From assembly GCF_030698125.1 (NCBI RefSeq), contig NZ_JAUYNV010000038.1:1-64000 (forward strand): a stretch of 64,000 nucleotides of DNA, in the 5' to 3' direction. Under the pieces are notes generated by a model. The model was not told the origin of the DNA. It made no database searches and worked only from the letters and a program-made list of their open reading frames with translations. This document shows positions 37,646 to 49,293 of the stretch, piece by piece. Source of the stretch: Methyloversatilis sp. (GTDB lineage: Bacteria > Pseudomonadota > Gammaproteobacteria > Burkholderiales > Rhodocyclaceae). The position numbers and the translations under genes were made by a program. Position 1 is the first letter of the stretch. Every line of letters starts with the position of its first letter.

Positions 37646-38317
37646 TCATGTCGTCTGCGCCGCCAGGTGCGCGCGCAGACGGCGGGCGTGCCACAGGCGC
37701 ACGGCGAACAGCGTGGCGAGGATGCAGGCGTAAAGGATGGGTTCGGTCAGGTCCTTCTTCACCAGCCACCAGTAGTGCGCCACGCCGAGGATGCCGACGA
37801 CGTACACGAGCTTGTGCAGCCGTTGCCAGGCCCGGCCGCCGAGCCGGCGCACCATGCCGTTGGTCGAGGTCACGGCGAGCGGCAGCAGCAGCAGGAAGGC
37901 GCCGAACCCGATCGTGATGAAGGGCCGCTTGATGATGTCCTTCACGATGCCGCCGATGTCGAAGAACTGGTCCAGCCACAGATAGGTGAGCAGGTGCAGG
38001 CTGGCGTAGAAGAACGCGTACAGCCCGAGCATGCGGCGCAGGCGTACCAGCCAGTGCCAGCCGGTGATCTGGCGCAGCGGCGTCACGGCCAGCGTCACCA
38101 GCAGCAGGCGCAGCGTCCAGTCACCGGTGGCGCGCGTGATGTATTCGATCGGGTTGGCGCCCAGCCGGTCGGCATACGCGCCGAATGCCAGCCATATCAG
38201 CGGCACCAGACAGGCGAGCCAGACGGTACGCCACAGCCAGCGGAACACGGTGGGCCCCGGTGTCCACGCGCGCGCGTTGCGGCCCAGGGGCGCTGCGGTC
38301 GAGGCACGTGCCTGCAC
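37646..38317 (-). CDS. msrQ: MsrQ, heme-binding membrane subunit
   Basis: 223 residues, six-helix b-type heme membrane protein of the ferric-reductase fold. It passes quinol electrons to MsrP. YAFFYASLHLLTYLWLD and RLHKLVYVVGILGVAHYWWLVKK carry the heme-ligand histidines. GTG start; it begins one base after the msrP stop, so translation is coupled. The system repairs oxidised methionines in periplasmic proteins. Confidence 0.93.
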   Translation of the reverse strand: MQARASTAAPLGRNARAWTPGPTVFRWLWRTVWLACLVPLIWLAFGAYADRLGANPIEYITRATGDWTLRLLLVTLAVTPLRQITGWHWLVRLRRMLGLYAFFYASLHLLTYLWLDQFFDIGGIVKDIIKRPFITIGFGAFLLLLPLAVTSTNGMVRRLGGRAWQRLHKLVYVVGILGVAHYWWLVKKDLTEPILYACILATLFAVRLWHARRLRAHLAAQTT

Positions 38318-38318
38318 C

Positions 38319-39272
38319 TCAGTAATACTTCCTCAGGTCCATGCCCGTGTAGAGCGACGCAACCTGATCGCCGTATCCATTGAACATGAGCGTCTTGCGC
38401 TTCGAAAATTCGCCGATGCGCCGTTCGCGCCCCTGACTCCAGCGCGGGTGGTCGACGTCCGGATTCACATTCGAATAGAAGCCGTACTCGCGACCGGCGG
38501 CGCGCGACCAGGCGCTCAGCGGCTCCTTGTTGGTGAAGCGGATCTTCACGATCGACTTCGCGCTCTTGAAACCGTACTTCCATGGCACGATCAGCCGCAT
38601 CGGGGCGCCGTTCTGGTTCGGCAGCACTTCGCCATACAGCCCCACGGCCATGATGGTGAGCGGATGCATGGCTTCGTCGAGCCGCAGGCCTTCGACATAT
38701 GGCCATTCGAGCACTGCGCTGCGCACGCCGGGCATTGTTTTCGGATCGGCCAGCGTGGTGAATTCGACGTACTTCGCGCTGCCCAGCGGCTCGACCTGCC
38801 TGAGCAGCACTGACAGCGGAACGCCGACCCAGGGCACGACCATCGACCACGCTTCGACGCAGCGCAGCCGGTAGATGCGTTCCTCCAGCGGCGCCAGCGT
38901 CAGCACCTCCTCGATGCCCAGCGTCCTGGGCTTCTGCACCAGACCCTCGATGCTCACCGTCCACGGCCGGGTGGACATGCGGTGCGCGTTCTTCGAGGGA
39001 TCGCCCTTGTCGGTGCCGAATTCATAGAAATTGCAGTAGCGGGTGATGTCCTCGTAGTCGTTCAGCTTCTCGTCGGTCGAGAAGGGGCTTTTCGCCAGCG
39101 GCCCGAGCTTTTCGCCACGCTTGCCCTGTGCGCCGGCGATCCCCTGCAGGCCACCGAGCAGCGCCGCACCGGCACCCAGTCCGGCCGCGCGGATGAAATC
39201 CCGGCGGGTATCGAACAGTGCGCGCGGCGTGATGTCGGACGGCACGATGTCGGCCGGGCGTTTGATCAGCAT
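38319..39272 (-). CDS. msrP: MsrP, molybdopterin protein-methionine-sulfoxide reductase
   Basis: 317 residues. Twin-arginine signal ([21 protein letters not shown] at 23-24), then the sulfite-oxidase fold. C138 in [16 protein letters not shown] ligates molybdenum; [13 protein letters not shown] and [15 protein letters not shown] are family features. It reduces methionine sulfoxide in periplasmic proteins. Paired with msrQ; mogA at the start of the window makes its cofactor. Confidence 0.95.
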   Translation of the reverse strand: MLIKRPADIVPSDITPRALFDTRRDFIRAAGLGAGAALLGGLQGIAGAQGKRGEKLGPLAKSPFSTDEKLNDYEDITRYCNFYEFGTDKGDPSKNAHRMSTRPWTVSIEGLVQKPRTLGIEEVLTLAPLEERIYRLRCVEAWSMVVPWVGVPLSVLLRQVEPLGSAKYVEFTTLADPKTMPGVRSAVLEWPYVEGLRLDEAMHPLTIMAVGLYGEVLPNQNGAPMRLIVPWKYGFKSAKSIVKIRFTNKEPLSAWSRAAGREYGFYSNVNPDVDHPRWSQGRERRIGEFSKRKTLMFNGYGDQVASLYTGMDLRKYY

Positions 39273-39355
39273 GGTGAAGTTCCTCGTGTACGCTGCAGGG
39301 TGTCAGACAAGTGCTGACCGGCCGCATCGACGCGACCTTACTTCTATGACGGCAG

Positions 39356-40168
39356 ATGAACCGAAAGATTTTTCCCGAACTGCTGGCGCTGTTGATGTGC
39401 GAAGTGCCCGAGATCAAATGCGCTGCGGTGGCCGCCCTGTGGGCTGACTGGCAGGACGGCACCGGGTTTGATCGCACCGCGCCTCCCCCGCACGGCATCA
39501 ACGAACCCGGGCGCCCGGCGCGGCCCGAACTGGTCGAGCCTTCGGCGCTGCGCCCCCGCGGCGTCGGTACGCGCGAAGGCCATGCGGCGATGATCCATGC
39601 GATCTGTCACATCGAATTCACCGCCATCAATCTTGCACTCGACGCCGCCTGGCGCTTCCGCGACCTGCCGGACGCCTACCTTGGCGACTGGTTACGCGTG
39701 GCGGCCGACGAAGCACGCCACTTCGGGTTGCTGCGCGCCCACCTGCAGACACTGGGCCATGATTACGGAGACTTTCCGGCGCACGCCGGCCTGTGGGACA
39801 TGGCGCGGCGCACCGCCGATGACGCGCTGACCCGAATGGCGCTGGTACCGCGCGTGCTCGAAGCGCGCGGGCTGGATGCCACACCGCCCATCATGGACAA
39901 GCTGCGCAACATTGGCGACGCGCCGGCGCTGGCCATTCTCGACCTCATCCTGAGTGACGAAATCACCCATGTTGCGATCGGCGATCGCTGGTTCCGTCAT
40001 GTGTGCGCGCAGCGCGGACTGGCGCCCGAAGCCACCTTCCTCCAGCTGTTCAACGCCTTCAATGCGCCGCGTCTGCAGCCGCCGGTCAACGAAAAAGCCC
40101 GCCTGGCGGCGGGCTTTTCGGCCAGCGAGATCGCTGGTCTGAGCGCTCAGCGAAGGCCGGCGACGTAG
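39356..40168 (+). CDS. Ferritin-like DUF455 protein
   Basis: 270-residue ferritin-like helical protein. AICHIEFTAINLALDAAWRFR and VAADEARHFGLL provide the first di-metal Glu/His set; LSDEITHVAIGDRWF the second. Related to MiaE-type non-heme di-iron folds but the reaction is unknown. Its last codons contain a strong terminator-like hairpin (40093-40118) and its end overlaps the 3' end of the convergent cytochrome gene by 22 bases. Confidence 0.87.
   Translation: MNRKIFPELLALLMCEVPEIKCAAVAALWADWQDGTGFDRTAPPPHGINEPGRPARPELVEPSALRPRGVGTREGHAAMIHAICHIEFTAINLALDAAWRFRDLPDAYLGDWLRVAADEARHFGLLRAHLQTLGHDYGDFPAHAGLWDMARRTADDALTRMALVPRVLEARGLDATPPIMDKLRNIGDAPALAILDLILSDEITHVAIGDRWFRHVCAQRGLAPEATFLQLFNAFNAPRLQPPVNEKARLAAGFSASEIAGLSAQRRPAT
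40093..40118 (-). terminator. Terminator of the cytochrome gene, inside the ferritin-like CDS
   Basis: AAAAGCCCGCC (40093-40103) pairs perfectly with GGCGGGCTTTT (40108-40118) around TGGC. On the minus strand TTTTTC follows, a good intrinsic terminator about 30 bases beyond the cytochrome stop. On the plus strand the U-run is also present, so it may act in both directions although it lies within the opposing coding region. Confidence 0.85.
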
Positions 40169-40797
40169 TCGGACACCGCCTTGATTTCAGCGTCGGTCAT
40201 CTTGACCGCAACCATGCGCATCATCTTGGCCGGGTCATTCGCGCGTTCGGCAACGCGGAAATACTTCAGCTGCGTTTCGGTGTAATCGGCGTGCTGGCCC
40301 GCAATTCTGGGGTACTGGGCGGGCATGCCGGCACCGGTCGGGCCGTGACAGCCGGCACAGGCGGGCAGGCCCTTTTCGAGGTCGCCGCCGCGCCACAGGC
40401 GCTGGCCCAGTTCGATGCTTTCGCGGTTGCCCTTGGCCTTTTCCGGCGTCTGGGTCTGACTCGCGTAGTAAGCCGAAACATTGCGCATGTCGGCTTCCGA
40501 CAGGCCGGAGGCCAGTGCGCCCATGATGGCGTTGGGGCGCTCGGGCGGCTGGCCGTCCTTGCTGCGGAAATTCATCAATTGCTTGTACAGATACTCCGGA
40601 TGCTGGCCGGCCAGTTTGGGGTTGACCGCGATGACACTGTTGCCGTCTGCACCATGACAGGCCGCACACACCTGCGTCGCGACAGTCTTGCCGGCCGCAA
40701 TGTCCGCTTTCGGGGCGGCTTTTTCTTCAGACGCCAGCGCGCTGGCGGAAACCAGGGTCAGAGACAGGGCAAAACCGAAACACTTGAGCATGCGCAT
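40147..40797 (-). CDS. Cytochrome c4-type di-heme cytochrome
   Basis: 216 residues. Signal peptide (FALSLTLVSASALA), then two c-type domains with heme motifs CAACH and CAGCH and methionine ligands near NAIMGALASGLS and MMRMVAVKMT. It probably carries electrons between the bc1 complex and terminal oxidases in the periplasm. Divergent from engB; cytochrome c4 beside engB is common in beta- and gamma-proteobacteria. Confidence 0.94.
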   Translation of the reverse strand: MRMLKCFGFALSLTLVSASALASEEKAAPKADIAAGKTVATQVCAACHGADGNSVIAVNPKLAGQHPEYLYKQLMNFRSKDGQPPERPNAIMGALASGLSEADMRNVSAYYASQTQTPEKAKGNRESIELGQRLWRGGDLEKGLPACAGCHGPTGAGMPAQYPRIAGQHADYTETQLKYFRVAERANDPAKMMRMVAVKMTDAEIKAVSDYVAGLR

Positions 40798-40863
40798 GAC
40801 TATCCTTGAACGATGAATCCGGTCGATGGCCGGATGGATCTGTGGTCGATTGAATAGGGTGAT

Positions 40864-40887
40864 ACGGTAAACTCCTCATTTTACCGT
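40864..40887. promoter_or_regulatory. Inverted repeat between cytochrome c4 and engB
   Basis: ACGGTAAA (40864-40871) and TTTACCGT (40880-40887) are exact complements with an 8-base spacer. It lies in the 122-base divergent promoter gap and could be an operator for either gene. No regulator is identified. Confidence 0.5.
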
Positions 40888-40919
40888 GTTTTCCTGGGCG
40901 CGCGTGGCGCGTAATCGAT

Positions 40920-41549
40920 TTGTCCTCTCTGTTCCGCGGTGCTGCATTCCATCTTTCGGTCGCCAAGCCGTCCGGCCTGCCGGCGCCTGCCGGCCCGGAA
41001 ATCGCCTTTGCCGGGCGTTCCAATGCCGGTAAATCGAGTGCCATCAACACCCTGGTCGGCCACACGCGTCTGGCTTTCGTCAGCAAGACGCCAGGGCGTA
41101 CCCAGTTGATCAACTACTTCACGCTGGTGCGCGGCGGCTTTCTGGTCGACCTGCCCGGCTACGGCTATGCCCAGGTGCCGATCGAAGTCCGCAAGGCCTG
41201 GGCGGGACTGATCGAGCGATACCTGAAGGAGCGCGAAAGCCTGGCCGGCCTTGTGCTCATCATGGATGCGCGCCACCCGCTCACGCCTCTGGACTGGAAC
41301 ATGATCGAGTGGTTTTCGGTCAGCGGGAAACCGATGCACGTTCTGCTGACCAAGGCCGACAAGCTGACGCGCAGCGCGCAGGCGGCGACGCTGGCTGACG
41401 TACGCCGTCAGTTGTCGGGCATGGGCGAGCAGGTCAGCGTGCAACTGTTCTCCAGCCTGAAGAAGACCGGTGTCGAAGAAGCCGAGGCGGCCGTTTCGCC
41501 CTGGCTGGCCGCGCATCTGCCCGAACAGGCATCGTCGACACCGGTCTGA
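40920..41549 (+). CDS. engB: EngB/YsxC ribosome biogenesis GTPase
   Basis: 209 residues. GTPase needed for late 50S assembly. G1 [11 protein letters not shown]2 [12 protein letters not shown]3 DLPGYGYA and G4 LLTKADK are all present. The only sensible start is a TTG at 40920 (encoding [20 protein letters not shown], aligned to the usual N-terminus); there is no in-frame ATG before the GTPase core. The Shine-Dalgarno is poor, so low translation is likely. Confidence 0.93.
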   Translation: MSSLFRGAAFHLSVAKPSGLPAPAGPEIAFAGRSNAGKSSAINTLVGHTRLAFVSKTPGRTQLINYFTLVRGGFLVDLPGYGYAQVPIEVRKAWAGLIERYLKERESLAGLVLIMDARHPLTPLDWNMIEWFSVSGKPMHVLLTKADKLTRSAQAATLADVRRQLSGMGEQVSVQLFSSLKKTGVEEAEAAVSPWLAAHLPEQASSTPV

Positions 41550-41594
41550 GACCTGCTGCAGCGAAGCGGCCCACGGCGCACAGAACGCCGGAGC

Positions 41595-41702
41595 CGGAAA
41601 GAAAAAAGCCCACGGCCAAAGGGGATGGAAGCCGTGGGCTCGAAACGCCTCTTGAAGAAGCACCCGCTCAGGGAGGTGAAGCGGGTGACGGCTCGCACCG
41701 TC
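41595..41702 (-). ncRNA. Candidate small RNA with anti-Shine-Dalgarno loops
   Basis: Three hairpins follow each other on the minus strand. First GACGG/CCGTC (41702-41687). Second CACCCGCT/AGCGGGTG (41687-41661) whose loop contains CACCTCCC. Third AGCCCACGGC/GCCGTGGGCT (41640-41607) with a loop holding ATCCCC, immediately followed by TTTTTTCTTTCC. The last is a strong intrinsic terminator although no minus-strand gene lies near. Loop CCTCCC complements Shine-Dalgarno sequences. On the plus strand the same loops would read AGGGAGG and GGGGATGGA (CsrA/RsmA-like), but the U-tract supports the minus strand. No clear promoter seen. Confidence 0.5.
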
Positions 41703-41713
41703 GCCTGCTCTGA

Positions 41714-43526
<1,813 letters not shown>

Positions 43527-43532
43527 GTCTTA

Positions 43533-43577
43533 CCCCCTCCGGGGGACGGGCCGGGCGGCGCCGGGCCCAGGGGGACG
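43533..43577. repeat. GC-rich palindromic element between argB and the HAD gene
   Basis: CCCCC (43533-43537) and GGGGG (43541-43545) flank TCC, and GGGGGACG recurs at 43541-43548 and 43570-43577 around a self-complementary GGGCC-rich core. It looks like an intergenic repeat and provides the GGAGGGGG that resembles a Shine-Dalgarno for the HAD gene. Confidence 0.5.
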
Positions 43578-44588
<1,011 letters not shown>

Positions 44589-45011
44589 TTACTGGATGGT
44601 CAGCTTGCGCGACGCAGCAACCACCTTTTTCGGCAGCGTCAGTTCCAGTACGCCGTCGCTGAAGCGGGCCTGGGCGTGCGCTTCATCGATGTCCTGACCA
44701 AGCTGGAAGCTGCGCGACACCTTGCCGTAGTGGCGTTCCGAGCGCAGCACGCGCTCGCCCTCCCTGTTCTCGACCGTGCGCTTCTTTTCCGCGCTGATCG
44801 ACACCACCGCGCCTTCGATGTTGACGTGGATGTCGTCCTTCGCCACGCCCGGCAGATCGGCGTGCACGGTGTAAGCGTCCTTGTCTTCCTTCACATCGAC
44901 CTTCAGCGCCGGGACGTCCGGGTTGCCGGCCATGTCGACTGGCTGCAGCACGAGGCCGCGGAAGTCCTTGAACAGGTTTTCGAACGGGTCCCAACGGGTG
45001 ACTTGATTCAT
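44589..45011 (-). CDS. Hsp20/alpha-crystallin small heat-shock protein
   Basis: 140 residues. Holdase chaperone. The alpha-crystallin domain spans about 35-135 (PALKVDVKEDKDAYTVHADLPGVAKDDIHVNIEGAVVSI, RSFQLGQDIDEAHAQARFSDGVLELTLPKK); the N-terminal arm begins MNQVTRWDPFENLF. AAAGGATGAG Shine-Dalgarno. Single gene with its own sigma-32-type promoter and terminator. Confidence 0.96.
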   Translation of the reverse strand: MNQVTRWDPFENLFKDFRGLVLQPVDMAGNPDVPALKVDVKEDKDAYTVHADLPGVAKDDIHVNIEGAVVSISAEKKRTVENREGERVLRSERHYGKVSRSFQLGQDIDEAHAQARFSDGVLELTLPKKVVAASRKLTIQ

Positions 45012-45033
45012 CGCTCATCCTTTCGTGTCTGAC

Positions 45034-45087
45034 GCGGGAACTGTCCCGCATGCCCTGAAATTAGGGGTGGCGAAAAACCATTTCAAG
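45034..45087 (-). promoter_or_regulatory. Sigma-32 type promoter and leader hairpin of hsp20
   Basis: Minus strand: CTTGAAA (45087-45081), 13 bases, CCCCTAAT (45067-45060), nearly the heat-shock sigma consensus (CTTGAAA, CCCCATNT). The -35 overlaps the nudB stop codon. In the leader GCGGGA (45034-45039) pairs with TCCCGC (45044-45049), 25 bases before the ATG; it may tune translation but is not over the Shine-Dalgarno. Confidence 0.85.
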
Positions 45088-45535
45088 GCCTGCCGGCGTT
45101 CAGTCGCTTGCGCTGGGTCAACATCCGTATCGCATCGCGATTGGTCCATGAAAACACCGTGTCAAGCGCCTCGCGCCAGGGCAGCCAGCGCCAGTCGCGG
45201 TGCTCGTCGGGTGCCAGCGTGATCGGGGTGTCGCGCGGCACGCACAGGCTGAACAGGTGTTCGGTATTGTGAGTGACGCCGGGCGGGTAGCGCTGGCGCC
45301 ACATCGGGAAGATTTCGAAGCGGCTGCTGTGATGCCAGCGCTCGAACAGCGCGGCCGGGGCAACGATGCCGGTTTCTTCAGCCACTTCACGTTGCGCCGC
45401 CCCGACCAGCGATTCGCCGGCTTCGACGCTGCCAGTGACCGATTGCCAGAACCCCGGGTGCTTCGCCCGTTCGATCAGCAGGATGTCACCACAGGCACTG
45501 TGGATCAGCACCAGGACGGACTGCGGTCGCTTCAT
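45083..45535 (-). CDS. nudB: NudB, dihydroneopterin triphosphate pyrophosphatase
   Basis: 150 residues. Nudix hydrolase of folate synthesis. Nudix box GSVEAGESLVGAAQREVAEE at about 36-55 with the REVAEE core. VLVLIHSACGDILLIERAKHPGFWQSVTG and VTHNTEHLFSLCVP match NudB. ATG overlaps the barstar stop by four bases. In many proteobacteria nudB follows aspS directly; here a barnase-barstar pair is inserted between. Confidence 0.92.
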   Translation of the reverse strand: MKRPQSVLVLIHSACGDILLIERAKHPGFWQSVTGSVEAGESLVGAAQREVAEETGIVAPAALFERWHHSSRFEIFPMWRQRYPPGVTHNTEHLFSLCVPRDTPITLAPDEHRDWRWLPWREALDTVFSWTNRDAIRMLTQRKRLNAGRP

Positions 45536-45987
45536 GCGCTGGCCATGAAAGGACGCGCCAGCGTATTCGGCTGGTCGATCAGCACCCAGAAAGGCGTGCC
45601 GCGCGCCCGCCATTCGGCGGCAGCCTCGTCGAGTACGGCGACGATGGCGTTGAAGTCGTCCTTGCAGTGTTCGACCGGCTTCGCGCAGCCGCTCAGGTGC
45701 ACCAGATATCCGCCGGCCGGCACCCATGACAGGTCGCCGAGGCAGTCGCCCAGCGCGTCGAGGTTGTGGCCGAAGGTGGCTGGAAAGCCGAAGGTGTCGG
45801 CGAAGGCCTGGAACAGTGCAGCGCGGTCGCGCGCGTCCTTGAGATCGAGGCCGATCAGCAGCAGCCCGGCCTGATCGGCCATGCGTGCTGCGCGGGCGGC
45901 CGCGGTGGGCTGCGCGAAAAACACGCCGCTGCGCGATGCATCGCGCAGTCGCGCCTCCATCGACGTCGGTTGGGGCAGGGAAGACAT
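45532..45987 (-). CDS. Barstar-family ribonuclease inhibitor
   Basis: 151 residues. The C-terminal part has the barstar core: LLIGLDLKDARDRAALFQAFADTFGFPATFGHNLDALGDCLGDLSWVP, where the D/E-rich helix blocks the RNase active site. It carries about 45 extra residues at the N-terminus compared with classic barstar. It is cytoplasmic (no signal). Two bases downstream of the RNase gene it should neutralise, and overlapping nudB. Confidence 0.92.
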   Translation of the reverse strand: MSSLPQPTSMEARLRDASRSGVFFAQPTAAARAARMADQAGLLLIGLDLKDARDRAALFQAFADTFGFPATFGHNLDALGDCLGDLSWVPAGGYLVHLSGCAKPVEHCKDDFNAIVAVLDEAAAEWRARGTPFWVLIDQPNTLARPFMASA

Positions 45988-45989
45988 GG

Positions 45990-46379
45990 TTACTCCTTGA
46001 TGCGGCGGAAACTGCGGTAGTGGTCGCCGGTGTAGTAATACTCGCCCGACCTGCGCACGTCGCGTGCTGCGCCCTCGCCGGCGACGATGCGCCGCGCGCC
46101 GCGGTGGTTCAAACCGGGTGTGCGCACCGTGTATTCGCGGTAATAGCCGCGCTGGCGCGCAGGCAGCAGCCGTTCGCGGTTCTGGAACACCACGCCGTCA
46201 CGCGAGTAAGGAAACGGCCCGCCCTGCTGGATGAGCACCAGCGTGCGTGCGGCCTCGGGCGGTAGTCGGTCGAGTTCGACCTCGGGCAGGCCATCCGGCG
46301 GCGCGAAGCCACTGAGCAGCAGCCACAGCAGTGCAAGCACTGCGCTGCGGCCGGTCCGGCGAAACAGCCCCGAGGTCAT
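45990..46379 (-). CDS. Secreted guanyl-type ribonuclease (barnase/RNase Sa family)
   Basis: 129 residues with a signal peptide (AVLALLWLLLSGFA). The mature domain resembles RNase Sa/N1: LIQQGGPFPYSRDGVVFQNRERLLP, then YYREYTVRTPG with the general base Glu, GARRIVAGEG with the Arg, and YYYTGDHYRSFRRI with the catalytic His. It cleaves RNA after guanine by family analogy. Made next to its inhibitor so the cytoplasm is safe before export. Sits between aspS and nudB. Confidence 0.92.
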   Translation of the reverse strand: MTSGLFRRTGRSAVLALLWLLLSGFAPPDGLPEVELDRLPPEAARTLVLIQQGGPFPYSRDGVVFQNRERLLPARQRGYYREYTVRTPGLNHRGARRIVAGEGAARDVRRSGEYYYTGDHYRSFRRIKE

Positions 46380-46388
46380 CGAGCCTGC

Positions 46389-48182
46389 CTACTGCGCCGC
46401 GTCCGCCTTCGCGGTGTTGCGCAGGCGGATGTGCAGGTCGCGCAACTGGCGTTCGTCCACCGGGCTCGGCGCCTGCGTCAGCAGACACTGCGCGCGCTGG
46501 GTCTTCGGGAAGGCGATCACGTCGCGGATCGATTCGGCGCCGGTCATCATCGTGACGATGCGGTCCAGGCCGAAGGCGAGGCCACCATGCGGCGGCGCGC
46601 CGTACTTCAGCGCGTCGAGCAGGAAGCCGAACTTGAGCTGTTGTTCCTCTGGACCGATGTTGAGCGCCTCGAAAACGGTTTCCTGCACCTCGGCGCGATG
46701 GATACGCACCGAGCCGCCACCGATTTCCCAGCCGTTGAGCGCGAGGTCGTAGGCCTTGGCCAGACACTTGCCAGGATCGGTCTTCAGCAGGCCGATATGA
46801 TCGTCCTTCGGGCTGGTGAAGGGATGGTGGCAGGCGTTCCAGCGCTTTTCGTCCTCGTCGTATTCGAACATCGGGAAGTCGATCACCCACAGCGGACGCC
46901 AGGCGTCGCCGGTGACGTACTTCTTCTCGTGGCCGATCTTCAGGCGCAACGCGCCGAGTGCGTCCGACACCACCTTGCTCTTGTCGGCGCCGAAGAAAAT
47001 CACGTCGCCGCTCTGCGCGCCGGTGCGCGCCATGATGGCGGCCAGCGATTCAGGGCTCAGGTTCTTGACGATGGGCGACTGCAGGCCTTCCTCGTTCAGT
47101 TTCGTGACGTCGTTGACCTTGATGTAGGCCAGACCGCGTGCGCCGTAGATCTTGACGAATTCGGTGTAGCTGTCGATCTCGCCGCGCGACAGCGACGCGC
47201 CGCCCGGCACGCGCAGCGCGGTGACGCGGCACGCCTGGTCGTTGGCCGGGCCCGAAAACACCTTGAACGCAACGTCCTTGACCGCATCGGCGACGTCGAC
47301 CAGTTCGAGCGTGACGCGCAGGTCCGGCTTGTCGGAACCGAAGCGGTCCATCGCTTCGGCGTAGGTCATGCGCGGGAACGGCGACGGCAGCTCGACCGCG
47401 AGCGCCTCCCTGAACACGTAGCGGATCATCTCCTCCATCAACGCGGTGATTTCGTGCTCGTCGAGGAAGCTGGTTTCGATATCGACCTGGGTGAATTCCG
47501 GCTGACGGTCGGCGCGCAGGTCTTCATCGCGGAAGCACTTGGTCAGCTGATAGTAGCGGTCGTAGCCGGCCACCATCAGCAACTGCTTGAACAGCTGCGG
47601 CGACTGCGGCAGCGCGAAGAAATGCCCATCGTGCACGCGGCTGGGCACCAGATAGTCGCGCGCGCCTTCCGGCGTGCTCTTGGTGAGCATCGGCGTTTCG
47701 ATGTCGATGAAGCCCTTCTCGTCGAGGAAGCGACGGAAGGCCATCGCCGTCTTGTAGCGCAGCATCATGTTCTTCTGCATCGCCGGGCGACGCAGGTCGA
47801 TCACGCGGTGCGTCAGGCGCACGGTTTCCGACAGGTTCTCGTCGTCGAGCGGGAAGGGCGGGGTGACCGACGGGTTCAGCACTTCGACTTCGTGCGCCAG
47901 CACTTCGATCTGGCCCGACACCAGATTGGCGTTGGTGGTGCCTTCCGGACGGCGACGCACGCGGCCGGTCACCTTCAGGCAGAACTCGTTGCGGACCGAT
48001 TCGGCCACGGCAAAGGTTTGCGCGCGATCGGGGTCGCACACGATCTGCACCAGGCCTTCACGGTCGCGCAGGTCGATGAAGATGACGCCGCCGTGATCAC
48101 GCCGGCGGTGCGCCCAGCCGAACAGTGTGACGGTCTGATCAAGATAGCCCGCATCGAGCAGGCCGCAGTATTGCGTACGCAT
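46389..48182 (-). CDS. aspS: Aspartyl-tRNA synthetase
   Basis: 597 residues, bacterial type. N-terminal OB anticodon-binding domain ([24 protein letters not shown]), class II motifs ([67 protein letters not shown]) and the bacterial GAD insertion in between. Likely first in a run with the RNase/barstar pair and nudB downstream. Confidence 0.98.
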   Translation of the reverse strand: MRTQYCGLLDAGYLDQTVTLFGWAHRRRDHGGVIFIDLRDREGLVQIVCDPDRAQTFAVAESVRNEFCLKVTGRVRRRPEGTTNANLVSGQIEVLAHEVEVLNPSVTPPFPLDDENLSETVRLTHRVIDLRRPAMQKNMMLRYKTAMAFRRFLDEKGFIDIETPMLTKSTPEGARDYLVPSRVHDGHFFALPQSPQLFKQLLMVAGYDRYYQLTKCFRDEDLRADRQPEFTQVDIETSFLDEHEITALMEEMIRYVFREALAVELPSPFPRMTYAEAMDRFGSDKPDLRVTLELVDVADAVKDVAFKVFSGPANDQACRVTALRVPGGASLSRGEIDSYTEFVKIYGARGLAYIKVNDVTKLNEEGLQSPIVKNLSPESLAAIMARTGAQSGDVIFFGADKSKVVSDALGALRLKIGHEKKYVTGDAWRPLWVIDFPMFEYDEDEKRWNACHHPFTSPKDDHIGLLKTDPGKCLAKAYDLALNGWEIGGGSVRIHRAEVQETVFEALNIGPEEQQLKFGFLLDALKYGAPPHGGLAFGLDRIVTMMTGAESIRDVIAFPKTQRAQCLLTQAPSPVDERQLRDLHIRLRNTAKADAAQ

Positions 48183-48226
48183 GGTGTGTTTCCGGAAGAG
48201 AGTAGGGGCGCTGCCGCGCCCCGGTT

Positions 48227-48856
48227 TCAGTTATCGAGTGCGGGCGCGACCGTCTTGTGCACCCTGGGTTTGCGGGCGGGCGGCACAACGCCCATCGACA
48301 CGATGTATTTCAACGCTTCGTCCACCGTCATGTCGAGTTCTATCGTCTCGCTGCGCGGCACCATCAGGAAGAAGCCTGAGGTCGGGTTGGGGGTGGTCGG
48401 CACATACACGCTGATGTGGTCGGTCAGATGGTTGGCCACGTCGCCGCCCGGCTGGCCGGTCATGAAGGCGATGGTCCAGCTGCCCTGGCGCGGGTACTGG
48501 ATCAGCATCGCCTTGCGGAAGGCCTCGCCCGAGCTGGAAAACAGCGTGTCCGACACCTGCTTCACGCCGTTGTAGATCGACTTGACCACCGGAATGCGCG
48601 ACAGCAGGCCTTCCCAGTAGCGCAGCAGGCGCTGGCCGATGATGTTGTGACCGACTACGCCACTGATCAGGATGATCAGCACGGTCAGGATGACGCCCAG
48701 ACCGGGAATGTCGAACCCGAAAAGCTGCTCCGGCCGCCACTGGTAGGGCACCAGCAGCATGGTTGAATCAAGCGTGCCGAGGATCCACGCGAGCACCCAG
48801 AGGGTGATCGCGAGCGGAATCCACATCAGCAAACCGGTGATGAAATAGCGTTTCAT
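48227..48856 (-). CDS. DUF502 membrane protein
   Basis: 209 residues with two N-terminal membrane helices ([42 protein letters not shown]), then a soluble part with [18 protein letters not shown]. Family of unknown function, commonly encoded between fmdB and aspS. The start overlaps the fmdB stop (TGATG). Confidence 0.9.
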   Translation of the reverse strand: MKRYFITGLLMWIPLAITLWVLAWILGTLDSTMLLVPYQWRPEQLFGFDIPGLGVILTVLIILISGVVGHNIIGQRLLRYWEGLLSRIPVVKSIYNGVKQVSDTLFSSSGEAFRKAMLIQYPRQGSWTIAFMTGQPGGDVANHLTDHISVYVPTTPNPTSGFFLMVPRSETIELDMTVDEALKYIVSMGVVPPARKPRVHKTVAPALDN

Positions 48857-49176
48857 CAATGGCAGGCGCACGGGCCGCCACAAGCCTTCGGCGCGGCCGG
48901 ACTGCTGTCGGTCGACGCCGGTTCGGCAGAGGATCCGGATGACGCCTCCTTCGACGCATCGGCGCCGGCTGCAGGACTGGCCGGCTTTGCGCCACCGCCC
49001 TTGAAATCGGTCGCATACCAGCCGCTGCCCTTGAGCTGGAAGCCGGCCGCGGAAAGCTGCTTGGTGAAGGTCGATGCGCCGCAGGCCGGGCAGACCGTCA
49101 GTTTTGCCTCGCTGATCTTCTGCATTACATCTTTTTCATGACCGCAGGACGAGCAGCGGTAACCGTATATCGGCAT
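48856..49176 (-). CDS. FmdB-family zinc ribbon protein
   Basis: 106 residues. Zinc ribbon at the N-terminus: MPIYGYRCSSCGHEKDVMQKI...CPACGAS (CxxC...CxxC), then a hydrophobic GFQLKGSGWYATDFK and a low-complexity Ala/Ser tail ending CGGPCACH. Regulatory role proposed for the family but unproven. First gene of a likely fmdB-DUF502-aspS transcript; TATACT at 49204-49199 may be its -10. Confidence 0.92.
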   Translation of the reverse strand: MPIYGYRCSSCGHEKDVMQKISEAKLTVCPACGASTFTKQLSAAGFQLKGSGWYATDFKGGGAKPASPAAGADASKEASSGSSAEPASTDSSPAAPKACGGPCACH

Positions 49177-49293
49177 GTCAGGCTCCGGAAATCGCAGAAG
49201 TATAAATTAAGGCATTGTTGCACATGCACATTTCAGTCCATGCGCGAAGCAGATGAGGGTCGGGGCGCCGGATTCAAGGCCCCGGGCGCCTGC

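Noticed and set aside
46431-48575. Plus-strand open frame opposite aspS
   Set aside because: aspS on the other strand is unambiguous; this frame is shadow.
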